A stretch of DNA of 64,000 nucleotides from Alteriqipengyuania flavescens (GTDB lineage: Bacteria > Pseudomonadota > Alphaproteobacteria > Sphingomonadales > Sphingomonadaceae): assembly GCF_030406725.1 (NCBI RefSeq), contig NZ_CP129107.1, forward strand, positions 1,178,001 through 1,242,000. The letters run 5' to 3'. The position numbers and the translations under genes were made by a program. Position 1 is the first letter of the stretch, and each line of letters begins with the position of its first letter. This document shows positions 54,284-62,289 of this stretch, piece after piece. The notes under the pieces are model-generated. The model was not told the DNA's origin. It worked only from the letters and a program-made list of their open reading frames with translations, and ran no database searches.

Positions 54284-57200
54284 ATGCCGAACGATCTTGA
54301 GCGAGCCATCCTAGAGCTGCTGGAGGGTCGGGATGGGCTGTTGGCCCGCGAAATCGGCGATGCGCTTGGGAAAGATAAGCGTGACATCAATTCGGCTCTT
54401 TACGGATCACTCAAAGGACACGTTGTCCAGGATCGACGCTATCGCTGGACGCTTGCGAAGACAGGAGCCTCGCCAGGTCGAGGCAACGATGTCGAAGCAG
54501 AAGCCTTTGCCGATACCGATCTATCGAGGCTGTGCCGCTATTACCTCGCGTGCATCGGCTTTGATGAGACAGGCGTGTCTGTTTTCGCGAGCAGCAATTC
54601 TGGTCACCTGGACTACACCGAGCTGGAGGACCTGCCGCTTTCCTCTGACGCGTTCGATGACAATCCCGCGGTCAATCGCCTGCTGGGCATGGTCCGAAGG
54701 GAGCGAGGGAACAAAGCTCTCTATCTCGGTTACCCGAGCCTACTGAGAAGCCATCGTGCCCGAAGCGGGTGGCAGGGCTATTTTGTCGAGCCGGTCCTCC
54801 TCTTCCCGATTGAACAAGAAGAAGGAAGTGGTCGCCCGATCCTCGACCTTTCATTCCCGATCATAAACCAGGCCGCATTCCGCAATCTGACGAATGCTGA
54901 CCGCGACAGCTTGATGACTGAACTCACTCAACTCGAAGACGAACTCGGCATTTCGGGTGACGGTGATGCGGTCGAGATTGACGATCTCGCCATGCGGCTT
55001 TCAGCAATCAGGCCGGAATGGCCCTGGCGTGAAGACATCGAACCGACGGGCCTCGCCACCGATCCTTCGCTGGCCAGCTTAACTGAAGGCGGCATCTACA
55101 ATCGCGCGGTTCTGCTTATGGCAGATCGATCGCCGTTCACCGCCGGTCTGGAGAGTGAACTCAAGATGCTCGCTGGTCTGCAGGAGTCTTCTTTCGGGCA
55201 GACTGCTCTGGGTCAGTGGATCAGTGGCCAAACAAGCGCTGATCAGTGTCCCACGTTTGAAGGTCAACTCATCGAGTTGCTTCCCATGAATCTGGAGCAG
55301 CGCGAGGCCGTCCGTTCCGCCCTGTCGAGACCACTCACCGTGATCACTGGGCCACCGGGCACTGGCAAATCACAGGTCGTGACCAATATCCTTGCTAATG
55401 CGGCTTGGCATGGAAAGCGGGTTCTCTTTGCATCGAAGAACAACCAGGCTGTCGATGTTGTAGAGACACGGATCAATGCCCTCGGCCCGCGACCAATCCT
55501 ATTGCGGGTCGGCTCGCAGAAATATCAGACCAAGCTTGCGGAGTTCCTCCTGTCGCTCATGGCGGCGACCATAGGCCGAAATGACAAGGAATCCTTTGAA
55601 GAGGAGAAGAGCAGGCTGGATGCGGTAATGGCGCGCCTGGATGCCCTGGATGCAAAGGCTGAGGCGGTCATCGAGGTCCGCAACACTGTTGATGAGCTTG
55701 AGAGAAAGGCTGAGGCCGCGCGCGAGGCACTCGGAGTGAGCATCTTCGCCAAGGCCGCAGAGATTGATACGTTCCAACCGCGCGCGACGCTGACGAAATT
55801 GCAGGAGTTGGTTGGTCGCGCCGATCGTGCATCCCAAAGCTCAATTGTTAGGCTGCTTTGGTTCCTTTTTCGGTCGGGCAGACTCAAGCAGGTGAACGAG
55901 CTTGCGCTGGAAGCCAGCGGGCTAACATCTCGACTGGAATTGTCGACGCTGCCCGTTTCGATCGACGAAGGCAGACTCGAAGATGTCGCGTCATTCTGCA
56001 ACACGGGATTGCTGAAACTTGGCCATATCGACGAGGCAGCCCGCTACTTTGCATCGTTGAAGAAGCTTCAGGAACAACCACGCCTGGAGCAGCTTGGGGC
56101 GGATCGCAAGGTTCAGCTAGAGACCCTCGCAAAGGTCTCGGCATCGCTTTGGAAAATCTGGCTGCGACTACAGCCCGCTCGGTTGTCTGCCCAGGACCGC
56201 TCGATGCTGAGCCGGTATAACTCGCTACTGCAAATGGTAATCGACGCTGGCCCCGAGGGTGGTTTGGCCCGCCAGGTTGCTGGTCAATACAAGGGGCTTC
56301 ATCTGAAGGTTTCGCACCTTCTGCCGTGCTGGGCAGTAACCTCGCTCTCGGCAAAGGGGCGTCTGCCTTTCGAACCAGGCTATTTCGATCTCGTTGTGAT
56401 CGACGAAGCAAGTCAGTGCGACATCGCTTCCGCTCTCCCACTTCTTTATCGTGCCAAGGCAGCGGTTATCATTGGCGACCCAATGCAGCTTGCGCACATC
56501 AGTTCGTTGCCCAGAGGGCAGGATCAGAAACTGCTGGAACGATACGAGCTGGTCGAGGGCTATCCTCAGTGGGCTTACAGCTTCAATTCGCTGTTTTCGC
56601 TGGCCGCAGGGCAGGTGGCTGGTGACGAGATTGTCGCGCTCCTCGATCATCATCGCTCGCATTCAGACATCATCAGCTTTTCGAACGATCAATTCTATGA
56701 GGAGCGGCTTAGAGTTGCGACAAACTATGACAGCCTGAATTTTCCTCGGCGTGGGGAGCCTGGTGTGCGCTGGGTGGATACGCCGGGCAAGGCGATCAGG
56801 CCTTCTTCAGGAGGGGCCATCAATAGCGATGAAGTGAGCGGGATAATCAGGGAACTTCGGAAGCTCGCCATCGAGCAAGATTATCGCGGCACTATCGGCG
56901 TGGTTAGTCCGTTTCGCGCTCAAATCAACGCCATCAAGGAAGCAGTCGCAAGGGATCGCGAGTTAGATCATCGGCTTGGTCGAAGCGCATTCTTGGCTGA
57001 CACGGTTCACAAGTTTCAGGGCGACGAGCGAGACGTAATGTTCTTCTCTCCGGTAGTGTCCAGAGACTCGCCACGTAGTGCGATCGGCTTCCTTAATTCC
57101 AACGGCAACCTGTTTAACGTCGCGATCACCCGCGCTCGCGCACAACTGATCGTGGTCGGAGACCTATCTGCGTGCCTGGATTGTGAGATCGACTACCTTG

Positions 57201-57619
57201 AGAACTTTGCAAAATATTCTGTCGAACTGAGCGCCACTGAAGCGCGGAACGTGGAAGACGCCATTGTATCGGCAGGGGCCGACTATCCCAGTGTTGCGAA
57301 CCCCGATCAGGTTTCAGACTGGGAGAAGATTCTGTATCGCGCACTGTATGCAGCTGGCATCGCGTCAATTCCGCAATACCAAGTGGAGAAGTTCGCTTTG
57401 GACCTATTGGTCACCGACGGGCGGCGGAAGTTGGACGTAGAAGTCGATGGCGAGCGCTATCACAAGAATTGGACCGGCGAACTTTGCAGGAGAGACCAGC
57501 TTCGAAACCACCGGCTATTTGAGCTGGGCTTCGATGTGATGCGCTTCTGGGTCTATGAAATCCGAGATGACTTGCCGGGATGCGTTGAGAAGGTCCGGTC
57601 TTGGATGGACGGCAGATAG
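54284..57619 (+). CDS. Winged-helix / SF1 helicase / PD-(D/E)XK nuclease fusion
   Basis: A 1111-residue protein. Residues 1-57 form a winged helix (LERAILELLEGRDGLLAREI). About 330-1000 is a COG1112/Dna2-type SF1 helicase: GPPGTGKS (356-363), VVIDEASQCD near 706, GDPMQLAHIS, LLDHHRSHSD, VVSPFRAQINAIK, HKFQGDERDV and NVAITRARAQL. The ~450-600 insertion is coiled-coil-like. The last 75 residues are a Vsr/DUF559-like nuclease: Asp1040, then Asp1051-Val-Glu1053-Val-Asp1055, and a RRDQLRNHRLFELGFDV helix. Unwinding coupled to cleavage is the likely activity. Last gene of the operon; 38 bp after the SF2 helicase. Confidence 0.87.
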   Translation: MPNDLERAILELLEGRDGLLAREIGDALGKDKRDINSALYGSLKGHVVQDRRYRWTLAKTGASPGRGNDVEAEAFADTDLSRLCRYYLACIGFDETGVSVFASSNSGHLDYTELEDLPLSSDAFDDNPAVNRLLGMVRRERGNKALYLGYPSLLRSHRARSGWQGYFVEPVLLFPIEQEEGSGRPILDLSFPIINQAAFRNLTNADRDSLMTELTQLEDELGISGDGDAVEIDDLAMRLSAIRPEWPWREDIEPTGLATDPSLASLTEGGIYNRAVLLMADRSPFTAGLESELKMLAGLQESSFGQTALGQWISGQTSADQCPTFEGQLIELLPMNLEQREAVRSALSRPLTVITGPPGTGKSQVVTNILANAAWHGKRVLFASKNNQAVDVVETRINALGPRPILLRVGSQKYQTKLAEFLLSLMAATIGRNDKESFEEEKSRLDAVMARLDALDAKAEAVIEVRNTVDELERKAEAAREALGVSIFAKAAEIDTFQPRATLTKLQELVGRADRASQSSIVRLLWFLFRSGRLKQVNELALEASGLTSRLELSTLPVSIDEGRLEDVASFCNTGLLKLGHIDEAARYFASLKKLQEQPRLEQLGADRKVQLETLAKVSASLWKIWLRLQPARLSAQDRSMLSRYNSLLQMVIDAGPEGGLARQVAGQYKGLHLKVSHLLPCWAVTSLSAKGRLPFEPGYFDLVVIDEASQCDIASALPLLYRAKAAVIIGDPMQLAHISSLPRGQDQKLLERYELVEGYPQWAYSFNSLFSLAAGQVAGDEIVALLDHHRSHSDIISFSNDQFYEERLRVATNYDSLNFPRRGEPGVRWVDTPGKAIRPSSGGAINSDEVSGIIRELRKLAIEQDYRGTIGVVSPFRAQINAIKEAVARDRELDHRLGRSAFLADTVHKFQGDERDVMFFSPVVSRDSPRSAIGFLNSNGNLFNVAITRARAQLIVVGDLSACLDCEIDYLENFAKYSVELSATEARNVEDAIVSAGADYPSVANPDQVSDWEKILYRALYAAGIASIPQYQVEKFALDLLVTDGRRKLDVEVDGERYHKNWTGELCRRDQLRNHRLFELGFDVMRFWVYEIRDDLPGCVEKVRSWMDGR

Positions 57620-57716
57620 GGCAGCGCTAGATTCGAAGTTGCTTCTTTCATGGGCCTGTCTCGCTGGAAGAGGATTGAACTACGTGTTCCAGCTTCGACA
57701 AGTCGGGTGATGGGTT

Positions 57717-58340
57717 ATGGGCGGTTTTGGATCAGGCAGAAGCGGGGGGAAGCCGCTATCGCACGAGGCTCTCAGAATCGATTTCGGCTGGATGCTTCGG
57801 GTAGGGAAGGCCGTCCCAGGCAAATTGATGATTGGTTCACTAAGCTGGACATGTCGCGGCGAGGAAAGCGGCAGGATCGGCTATGAGTGCGACATGTGCG
57901 ACGCCGACGATGCCTCGCTGACCCTCCGATTTCAGACAACCAACCGCCATACCGGCCAGAAGCAAAATCATGTGCAACATGTCCCGCTCACCTACACCTG
58001 CCCCAACTTTGGTGGAAAGCGTTGGTGGATGCTTTGTCCTCACAATGGCGAGAGGGTCGGAAAGCTCTTCTGCCCGGCAGGGGCAAAGAAGTTTGCCAGT
58101 CGAACGGCATGGGGCATCGCATACCATTCGCAGCGAATCTCACGCGACGACAAGCCGTTCGAAGAACTCTTTAGGCTGCAAGAACAACTTGGCTGTGAAC
58201 CGGGATGGGAGAGACCCATCCGCCGCCCAAAGGGGATGTGGCGGCGGACATATGCAGCATTTGAGCTGCGCTACTGGGAACTCGACGCGCGATGTGGAGA
58301 GATAATGAATCGCAAAATGGCCGCGATAGGCTGGGCCTGA
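57717..58340 (+). CDS. MGGFGSGR-type zinc-ribbon-like protein
   Basis: A 207-residue protein beginning MGGFGSGRSGGKPLSHEALR, a start shared by many unrecognised island proteins of alphaproteobacteria. It has two Cys-rich segments (YECDMCDADD; TCPNFGGKRWWMLCPHNGER) and then LFCPAGAKKFASRTAWGIAY. Related proteins usually have fuller CxxC pairs and a LYLP-type strand. Function unknown; a nucleic-acid-binding role would suit the fold. It lies 97 bp after the operon, so it may be separate. Confidence 0.72.
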   Translation: MGGFGSGRSGGKPLSHEALRIDFGWMLRVGKAVPGKLMIGSLSWTCRGEESGRIGYECDMCDADDASLTLRFQTTNRHTGQKQNHVQHVPLTYTCPNFGGKRWWMLCPHNGERVGKLFCPAGAKKFASRTAWGIAYHSQRISRDDKPFEELFRLQEQLGCEPGWERPIRRPKGMWRRTYAAFELRYWELDARCGEIMNRKMAAIGWA

Positions 58341-58372
58341 TACTAGCTGATGTTCCTCCAAGGCGACTCTCG

Positions 58373-58393
58373 TGGGGGCATTTTTGGGGGCAT
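58373..58393. promoter_or_regulatory. Right arm-type repeats (putative integrase binding)
   Basis: TGGGGGCAT at 58373 and TGGGGGCAT at 58385 are direct repeats 12 bp apart, matching the pair at 40942/40954. They lie 60-80 bp inside the right attachment site. The interval to that site is strongly AT-rich (AAAAATATTCGTATAATTAG), as expected for bending around an att site. Confidence 0.6.
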
Positions 58394-58453
58394 AGTTTTG
58401 GCCGTCTGATAAAAATATTCGTATAATTAGAATGATGATCAACAGATGCGATG

Positions 58454-58472
58454 CCTCTTCTGGCACCATTTC
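58454..58472 (+). repeat. attR: right attachment site
   Basis: CCTCTTCTGGCACCATTTC repeats the left site (40814-40833) with one G missing. It repeats only the 3' end of tRNA-Leu and cannot encode a tRNA on its own. Confidence 0.82.
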
Positions 58473-58644
58473 TCTCGTAAAGCGTTGAATTTCCGCCTTT
58501 TCGGTGGATCCAGTTCGAGCACGGCTCGAGTTGTTCACAGACCTGTTCACACGACCGTTCACAGCGGCTTGTGCGGGGGTGAGGCAATCCGGGTGTGTCC
58601 TGCGTGCAGCATCGAGCCGGGCCGCTGAATGGAGCTTTGCACGC

Positions 58645-59345
58645 ATGGCGCCCCACCCGTTCATCTGGCTGCGCGGCCGAACCTACCACTTCCGCCGGAG
58701 GTTACCCGCACAAAACGAAGCAAAAAATCCTATAAGTATTTCAATGAAGACCCGTGACCCTGACCGCGCCCAAGTTTTGGCTCGGCGGCTTGCGGCGAGA
58801 TGGGATGCCGAAACGATGTATATGAGTTCAGTCAATCACCTCACCCTCGACCAGAGGTCGAAGATCTACCGTGACGCCCTTGCCGATGAGCTGGCCTTGG
58901 CGACGGCGCACATGCTGGATGGCGTGCCCCTTGACAAGGCGCGTGAAGAGCAAAGGGCCAAGGTGTATGCTGCGGCCTACCACGATGCTTCCGCCCGCAT
59001 TTCGGCAAATGGCGGGGAAACGGCACCCAGTCCTCTCGCTGAACTTACATCAGCCGAGGCGGATACGGCGCGACTGGCCAAGCGCCTCTTCGTCGATGAA
59101 CATGACCTTACTCAAGCTGCGCGCGATCTGCTTCAACGATGGGGTCTACCGCTCGCTCCGGGTCTGATCAGGGACGTGATGTTGGCACGGCTGTCTGGCA
59201 TGATCGAGGCGCAGGGTCGCAGCGCTTTGATTGCGCACCCGAAAGTGGCATCGACGTTCGATGCGGTCAGCAAACTGATCGACGATGAATTTGTAGATAG
59301 CCTGAGGGCCACCGCAGCAACTGCTTCCTATCCGGTCACTCCGCA
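58645..59345 (+). pseudogene. Truncated tyrosine integrase of an older element
   Basis: From ATG 58645 the frame reads MAPHPFIWLRGRTYHFRRRL, the start of integrases that carry a DUF6538-like N-terminal domain, and continues with MKTRDPDRAQVLARRLAARW and helical core-binding sequence. The catalytic domain with Arg, HxxR and Tyr is missing: after ~59340 the protein no longer looks like an integrase, and an exonuclease starts in another frame. The frame stays open to 59694 by chance. It sits ~170 bp from the right att site. Confidence 0.7.
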
Positions 59346-59426
59346 GCCGGCGTCTCATGTTAAAGCGGGGTATGGCCCGGAAAATCCGCCAGCGGTCCAT
59401 AGGCCGGAAGAAGGAGCGGAAGGGAA

Positions 59427-60281
59427 CTGCTGCGTAACAGCAGCCAATACCGTGTTCTGCAGCGACTGCCACGCGCCTTCGAGGACCTGCCCGACGAGTT
59501 GCCGAAAGGCGCACGGCGCGTTGCCCTTCTCGATGTGGAGACGACCGGGCTTGATCCCGAAAACGACGCGATCATCGAACTGTGCCTCAAGCATGTCTCG
59601 CTTGGCTCGGACGGGAGCGTGCTGGGTCATTCTAGGCTCTATAGTTGGTGCGAAGATCCGGGCGTGCCGCTTGCGCCCGATATCATCCGCCTGACCGGCT
59701 TGCGCGATGAGGATCTCAAGGGCCAGATGATCGACGACAAGGCAGTCATGGCGATCCTCTCACGCTGCGATCTCGTCGTTGCCCATAATGCCGGGTTCGA
59801 CATCAACTTCCTCGACAAGCGGCTGCCGGACGCGTCGCACCTGCCGTGGGCATGCAGCCTGGCGGAGATCGACTGGACCGCGCTCGGCTATCCCTGCCGC
59901 AAGCTCGAGCATCTGGTCCTAGAACATGGCGGCTTCTACGACGCGCACCGGGCGACAAGCGATGTCTGGGCGCTGTTCCAGCTGCTGCAATCGCAGGTCC
60001 GCGAGCGCGGCGGTGACCCCGCAGCAGAGAGCAAGACCTACTTCGGTGCCTTGCTCGCAAGCAGCGATGCAGGCTGCGTTCGCGTCAGGGCCCATGGCCT
60101 GCCATTCGACGACAAGGCGTTCGTCAAACAGCGTGGCTACAGCTGGGACGCCATGAAACGCGTTTGGTTTAAGGATATGCCCATGGCCGACTACCTTGCG
60201 GAAAAGGCGATCTTTGCCGACGCCGGTCATCCAGAACCTACGGGCACCATGCTCGATGCCGTGTCCCGCTACCGGGTCTGA
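59427..60281 (+). CDS. DnaQ-like 3'-5' exonuclease with unusual start
   Basis: Exo motifs: I LLDVETTGLDPEND, II VVAHNAGFDINFLDKRL, III AHRATSDVWALFQLL, with the DEDDh His/Asp set. A ~60-residue C-terminal part holds KQRGYSWDAMKRVWFKD, seen in plasmid-borne exonucleases. Family-like sequence (SSQYRVLQRLPRAF) precedes the first usable TTG (59499). A CTG at 59427 with AAGGAG 10 bases upstream is in frame; a stop (TAG, ~59400) closes the frame. No ATG or GTG is available, so the native 5' end was probably lost. Start uncertain, domain certain. Confidence 0.72.
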   Translation: MLRNSSQYRVLQRLPRAFEDLPDELPKGARRVALLDVETTGLDPENDAIIELCLKHVSLGSDGSVLGHSRLYSWCEDPGVPLAPDIIRLTGLRDEDLKGQMIDDKAVMAILSRCDLVVAHNAGFDINFLDKRLPDASHLPWACSLAEIDWTALGYPCRKLEHLVLEHGGFYDAHRATSDVWALFQLLQSQVRERGGDPAAESKTYFGALLASSDAGCVRVRAHGLPFDDKAFVKQRGYSWDAMKRVWFKDMPMADYLAEKAIFADAGHPEPTGTMLDAVSRYRV

Positions 60282-60366
60282 CCACCAGCCCCGCAACCAA
60301 GCTCCCTATCCTCCCGCCGTTTGCCGTCGATCCCGACCGCAAGCGGCCCAACAGAAAGATAATCCC

Positions 60367-60846
60367 ATGATCAACCTCGAACTTCTCGAGCTGCGCCTGC
60401 GCGCCGAGGCCCAGCCCATCCTCGAACGCAACGAACATCGTCAGCGCTACATCGTTTTCGACATCGAATACGCCTACGACCGTGAGGGGCAGCGCCGTGC
60501 CGACCTTCATGCTGCGCATGTCGAGGGCGATGCCGGAAACGATAATGCCGATCGTCCTCGCGAAGTCCGGTGGCCGTTCCACCGGATCGTGTGCATCTCG
60601 GCGCTGTCGTTCGATGTATCGAATAGTGGCAGCGTCAAAGTGAATGCCTTCGAGACCTGGTCGCGGCCAGAAATGACCGAAGGCGCGATCGTGAAGGCCT
60701 TTGCCGGGTTCGTCGAAGAGAGCGATGCGGTGATGCCAGTTACCTGGGGCGGGGAATGCCGGCGTTCCATGCCGGGCGAGCCTGAATGGCGGTGTCAAAT
60801 CGAGAGTATCCCATGGTTCATCTCCTCGGCCGTGATTGGCCGATGA
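60367..60846 (+). pseudogene. Truncated PolB-type 3'-5' exonuclease-like protein
   Basis: A 159-residue frame from ATG 60367. MINLELLELRLRAEAQPILE and RYIVFDIEYAYDREG (exo motif I, Asp and Glu) match predicted exonucleases related to the PolB proofreading domain. VMPVTWGGE is the start of motif II, but then the sequence turns to unrelated residues (CRRSMPGEPEW) and stops. Motifs II-III and about half the domain are lost. It follows the DnaQ-like gene by 85 bp, as in some plasmids. Confidence 0.65.
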
Positions 60847-60883
60847 GAGAACGCCGAGTATGGATGCTTCTGGGCCGCTAGCC

Positions 60884-60925
60884 GTCGGTCCGCTTTTGAT
60901 TGGCTTACATGTGAAAGCGGCCGAC
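60884..60925. repeat. Imperfect inverted repeat at the end of the remnant region
   Basis: GTCGGTCCGCTTT (60884-60896) and AAAGCGGCCGAC (60914-60925) pair with one bulge around a 17-base loop. No T-run follows. The whole 60847-61016 stretch lacks a supportable gene and lies between the element remnants and the core genes. Confidence 0.5.
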
Positions 60926-61016
60926 CGCGTTGTAGTGCAAATCTGCGTCATCCCTGTCGGTCACGGTTTTTGACCAAACTACACCCCTGTGAACCACAAT
61001 GGCTGTAGCTTCGAGG

Positions 61017-61529
61017 CTAGGATTTTCGACTATCGAGGTCTTTCTGTCGCCAACCTTCAATTACGCTATGGTCTTTCATCAATTCGTGAATTGCGTGTGC
61101 AGAGTAAGTCGAGATGCTTACGGTGTTGGCCCTCCTGAAGCTCACGACCCCGGATGTCTTGAGGCGACCATCCTTGGTCCACCGCAATCTTTCCTGCTTC
61201 GTAATGTTGAGCGCCTTGCAGATCTCTTTCGGTGTCACGGCCTTCGTTGCAATCGCGTCTAGAGCGCCAGCGATATCGCCTGTGATCGAGTTCAGTGCCT
61301 GTTCGTCGATCTGACTTCCGATTGGAAAACGAACGGTATCGACTTCCCATTTGGCGCCCTGAAGCCCGCTCAGGTATTTCCGCAGCGCCGCACGTGCTTC
61401 CCTACGCCGCAGCCAGAGAATAGGAGAGAGGTGCAGAAACGCCTTCCAGTCAAGCGTGGCAACATGATGGCTCTCATCTCGCGTGATGCAGGAGAGAAGG
61501 TTTTCGTAGCTGACAAGTCGCTTCATCAT
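61017..61529 (-). CDS. Hypothetical protein with HTH-like C-terminal half
   Basis: A 170-residue minus-strand frame from an ATG at 61529 (a GTG at 61574 would add 15 residues and overlap DUF1289 only in its untranslated part). MMKRLVSYENLLSCITRDES opens a helical region rich in Arg and Trp. The C-terminal half has a helix-turn-helix pattern (TPKEICKALNITKQERLRW, then TKDGRLKTSG). I recognise no family. Between transposed remnants and cobalamin genes it could be an element relic or a regulator. Confidence 0.55.
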   Translation of the reverse strand: MMKRLVSYENLLSCITRDESHHVATLDWKAFLHLSPILWLRRREARAALRKYLSGLQGAKWEVDTVRFPIGSQIDEQALNSITGDIAGALDAIATKAVTPKEICKALNITKQERLRWTKDGRLKTSGVVSFRRANTVSISTYSAHAIHELMKDHSVIEGWRQKDLDSRKS

Positions 61530-61591
61530 TCGCTTACCGCAAAGGTCCGTGCACTTTGCCAGCCCCGCCAGCACGAGTTAGAGCCATTCTC

Positions 61592-61786
61592 ATGCCTGCA
61601 ACGACCATTGATGACCCGCAATCGCCATGCCAGAAGATATGTCGATTGTCGGCAAATGGAAATGTCTGCACGGGCTGTGGCCGAACGCTCGATGAGATTG
61701 CAGAGTGGTCCGAAATGTCGCCTGACCAAAGGCGAGCCGTAATCCAGGCTGCTGAGAGGCGAAGAGTCGAGGGCTTCACTCTATGA
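61592..61786 (+). CDS. DUF1289 domain protein
   Basis: A 64-residue protein with the DUF1289 core: SPCQKICRLSANGNVCTGCG (Cys-x3-Cys ... Cys-x2-Cys, a likely metal site) and RTLDEIAEWSEMSPDQRRAV. The role is unknown. The stop overlaps the cobU/cobP start by four bases, so the two are probably co-translated. Confidence 0.88.
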   Translation: MPATTIDDPQSPCQKICRLSANGNVCTGCGRTLDEIAEWSEMSPDQRRAVIQAAERRRVEGFTL

Positions 61787-62289
61787 GCTTGGTTCATTTG
61801 ATCCTCGGCGGTGCTCGATCGGGCAAGAGCCGCCACGCTCTTTCGATATGCGGCCGCATGCGGGGGCCGCACAAGTTCATCGCCACCGCGCAGGCGTATG
61901 ACGATGAAATGACCGAGCGAATCCGTCAGCACCGTGAAGAACGTGCCGATTTCTGGCACACAATCGAGGCACCGATCGAACTCGCTCGAGCGATTACATC
62001 GGTCAACGCAGGCACGGTGCTCGTCGATTGCTGCACCTTGTGGCTCTCGAACGTGATGCTTGCCGAACTCGACATCGGAAGGGAAGCCGACGCGCTGGTG
62101 GAGAGTATTGCGCGGGCTAATGCAAATGTCGTGCTGGTCAGTAACGAGGTCGGCTCGGGCATTGTCCCGGAAAATCGACTAGGCCGCGATTTCCGCGACG
62201 AACAGGGACGGCTGAACCAGCGGCTGGCCGAGATTTCCGACACGGTCGAACTCGTGGTCGCTGGGCTCCCCCTTCGTCTCAAGGGTTGA
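61783..62289 (+). CDS. cobU: Adenosylcobinamide kinase / adenosylcobinamide-phosphate guanylyltransferase
   Basis: A 168-residue bifunctional enzyme: P-loop GGARSGKS at residues 9-16, FIATAQAYDDEMTERIRQHR with the His that is guanylylated, VLVDCCTLWLSNVM, and SNEVGSGIVPENRLGRDFRD. It activates cobinamide for attachment of the lower-ligand nucleotide (called cobP in the aerobic pathway). Its 3' end overlaps the convergent cobD-type gene by 11 bp. Confidence 0.95.
   Translation: MSLVHLILGGARSGKSRHALSICGRMRGPHKFIATAQAYDDEMTERIRQHREERADFWHTIEAPIELARAITSVNAGTVLVDCCTLWLSNVMLAELDIGREADALVESIARANANVVLVSNEVGSGIVPENRLGRDFRDEQGRLNQRLAEISDTVELVVAGLPLRLKG

Larger units (their letters stand above)
40814..58472 (+). 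mobile_element. Integrated genomic island in tRNA-Leu, carrying a probable defence operon
   Basis: About 17.6 kb bounded by a direct repeat of the tRNA-Leu 3' end (40814-40833 and 58454-58472). Just inside the left end lies a P4-type tyrosine integrase, with GGGGGCA-type sites near both ends. Base composition is visibly less GC-rich than in the flanks. Cargo in order: integrase (frameshifted), two paralogous unknown proteins, AlpA-like regulator, winged-helix protein, a six-gene operon of restriction-methylase/helicase/ATPase/nuclease genes, and an MGGFGSGR-type protein. No conjugation or phage structural genes are present. Confidence 0.88.

Noticed and set aside
44829-57619. Classical BREX or DISARM system
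   Set aside because: No PglZ, BrxC-like ATPase, PLD nuclease (DrmC), DUF1998 protein or SNF2 protein is visible, and the methylase is fused with its own nuclease and helicase as in Type ISP enzymes.
40814-58472. Prophage
   Set aside because: No capsid, portal, terminase, tail or lysis genes; only integrase, AlpA-like and defence-type cargo.
59346-59694. C-terminal part of the truncated integrase frame
   Set aside because: From ~59340 the residues are Cys- and Pro-rich nonsense overlapping the exonuclease in another frame; not counted as integrase.
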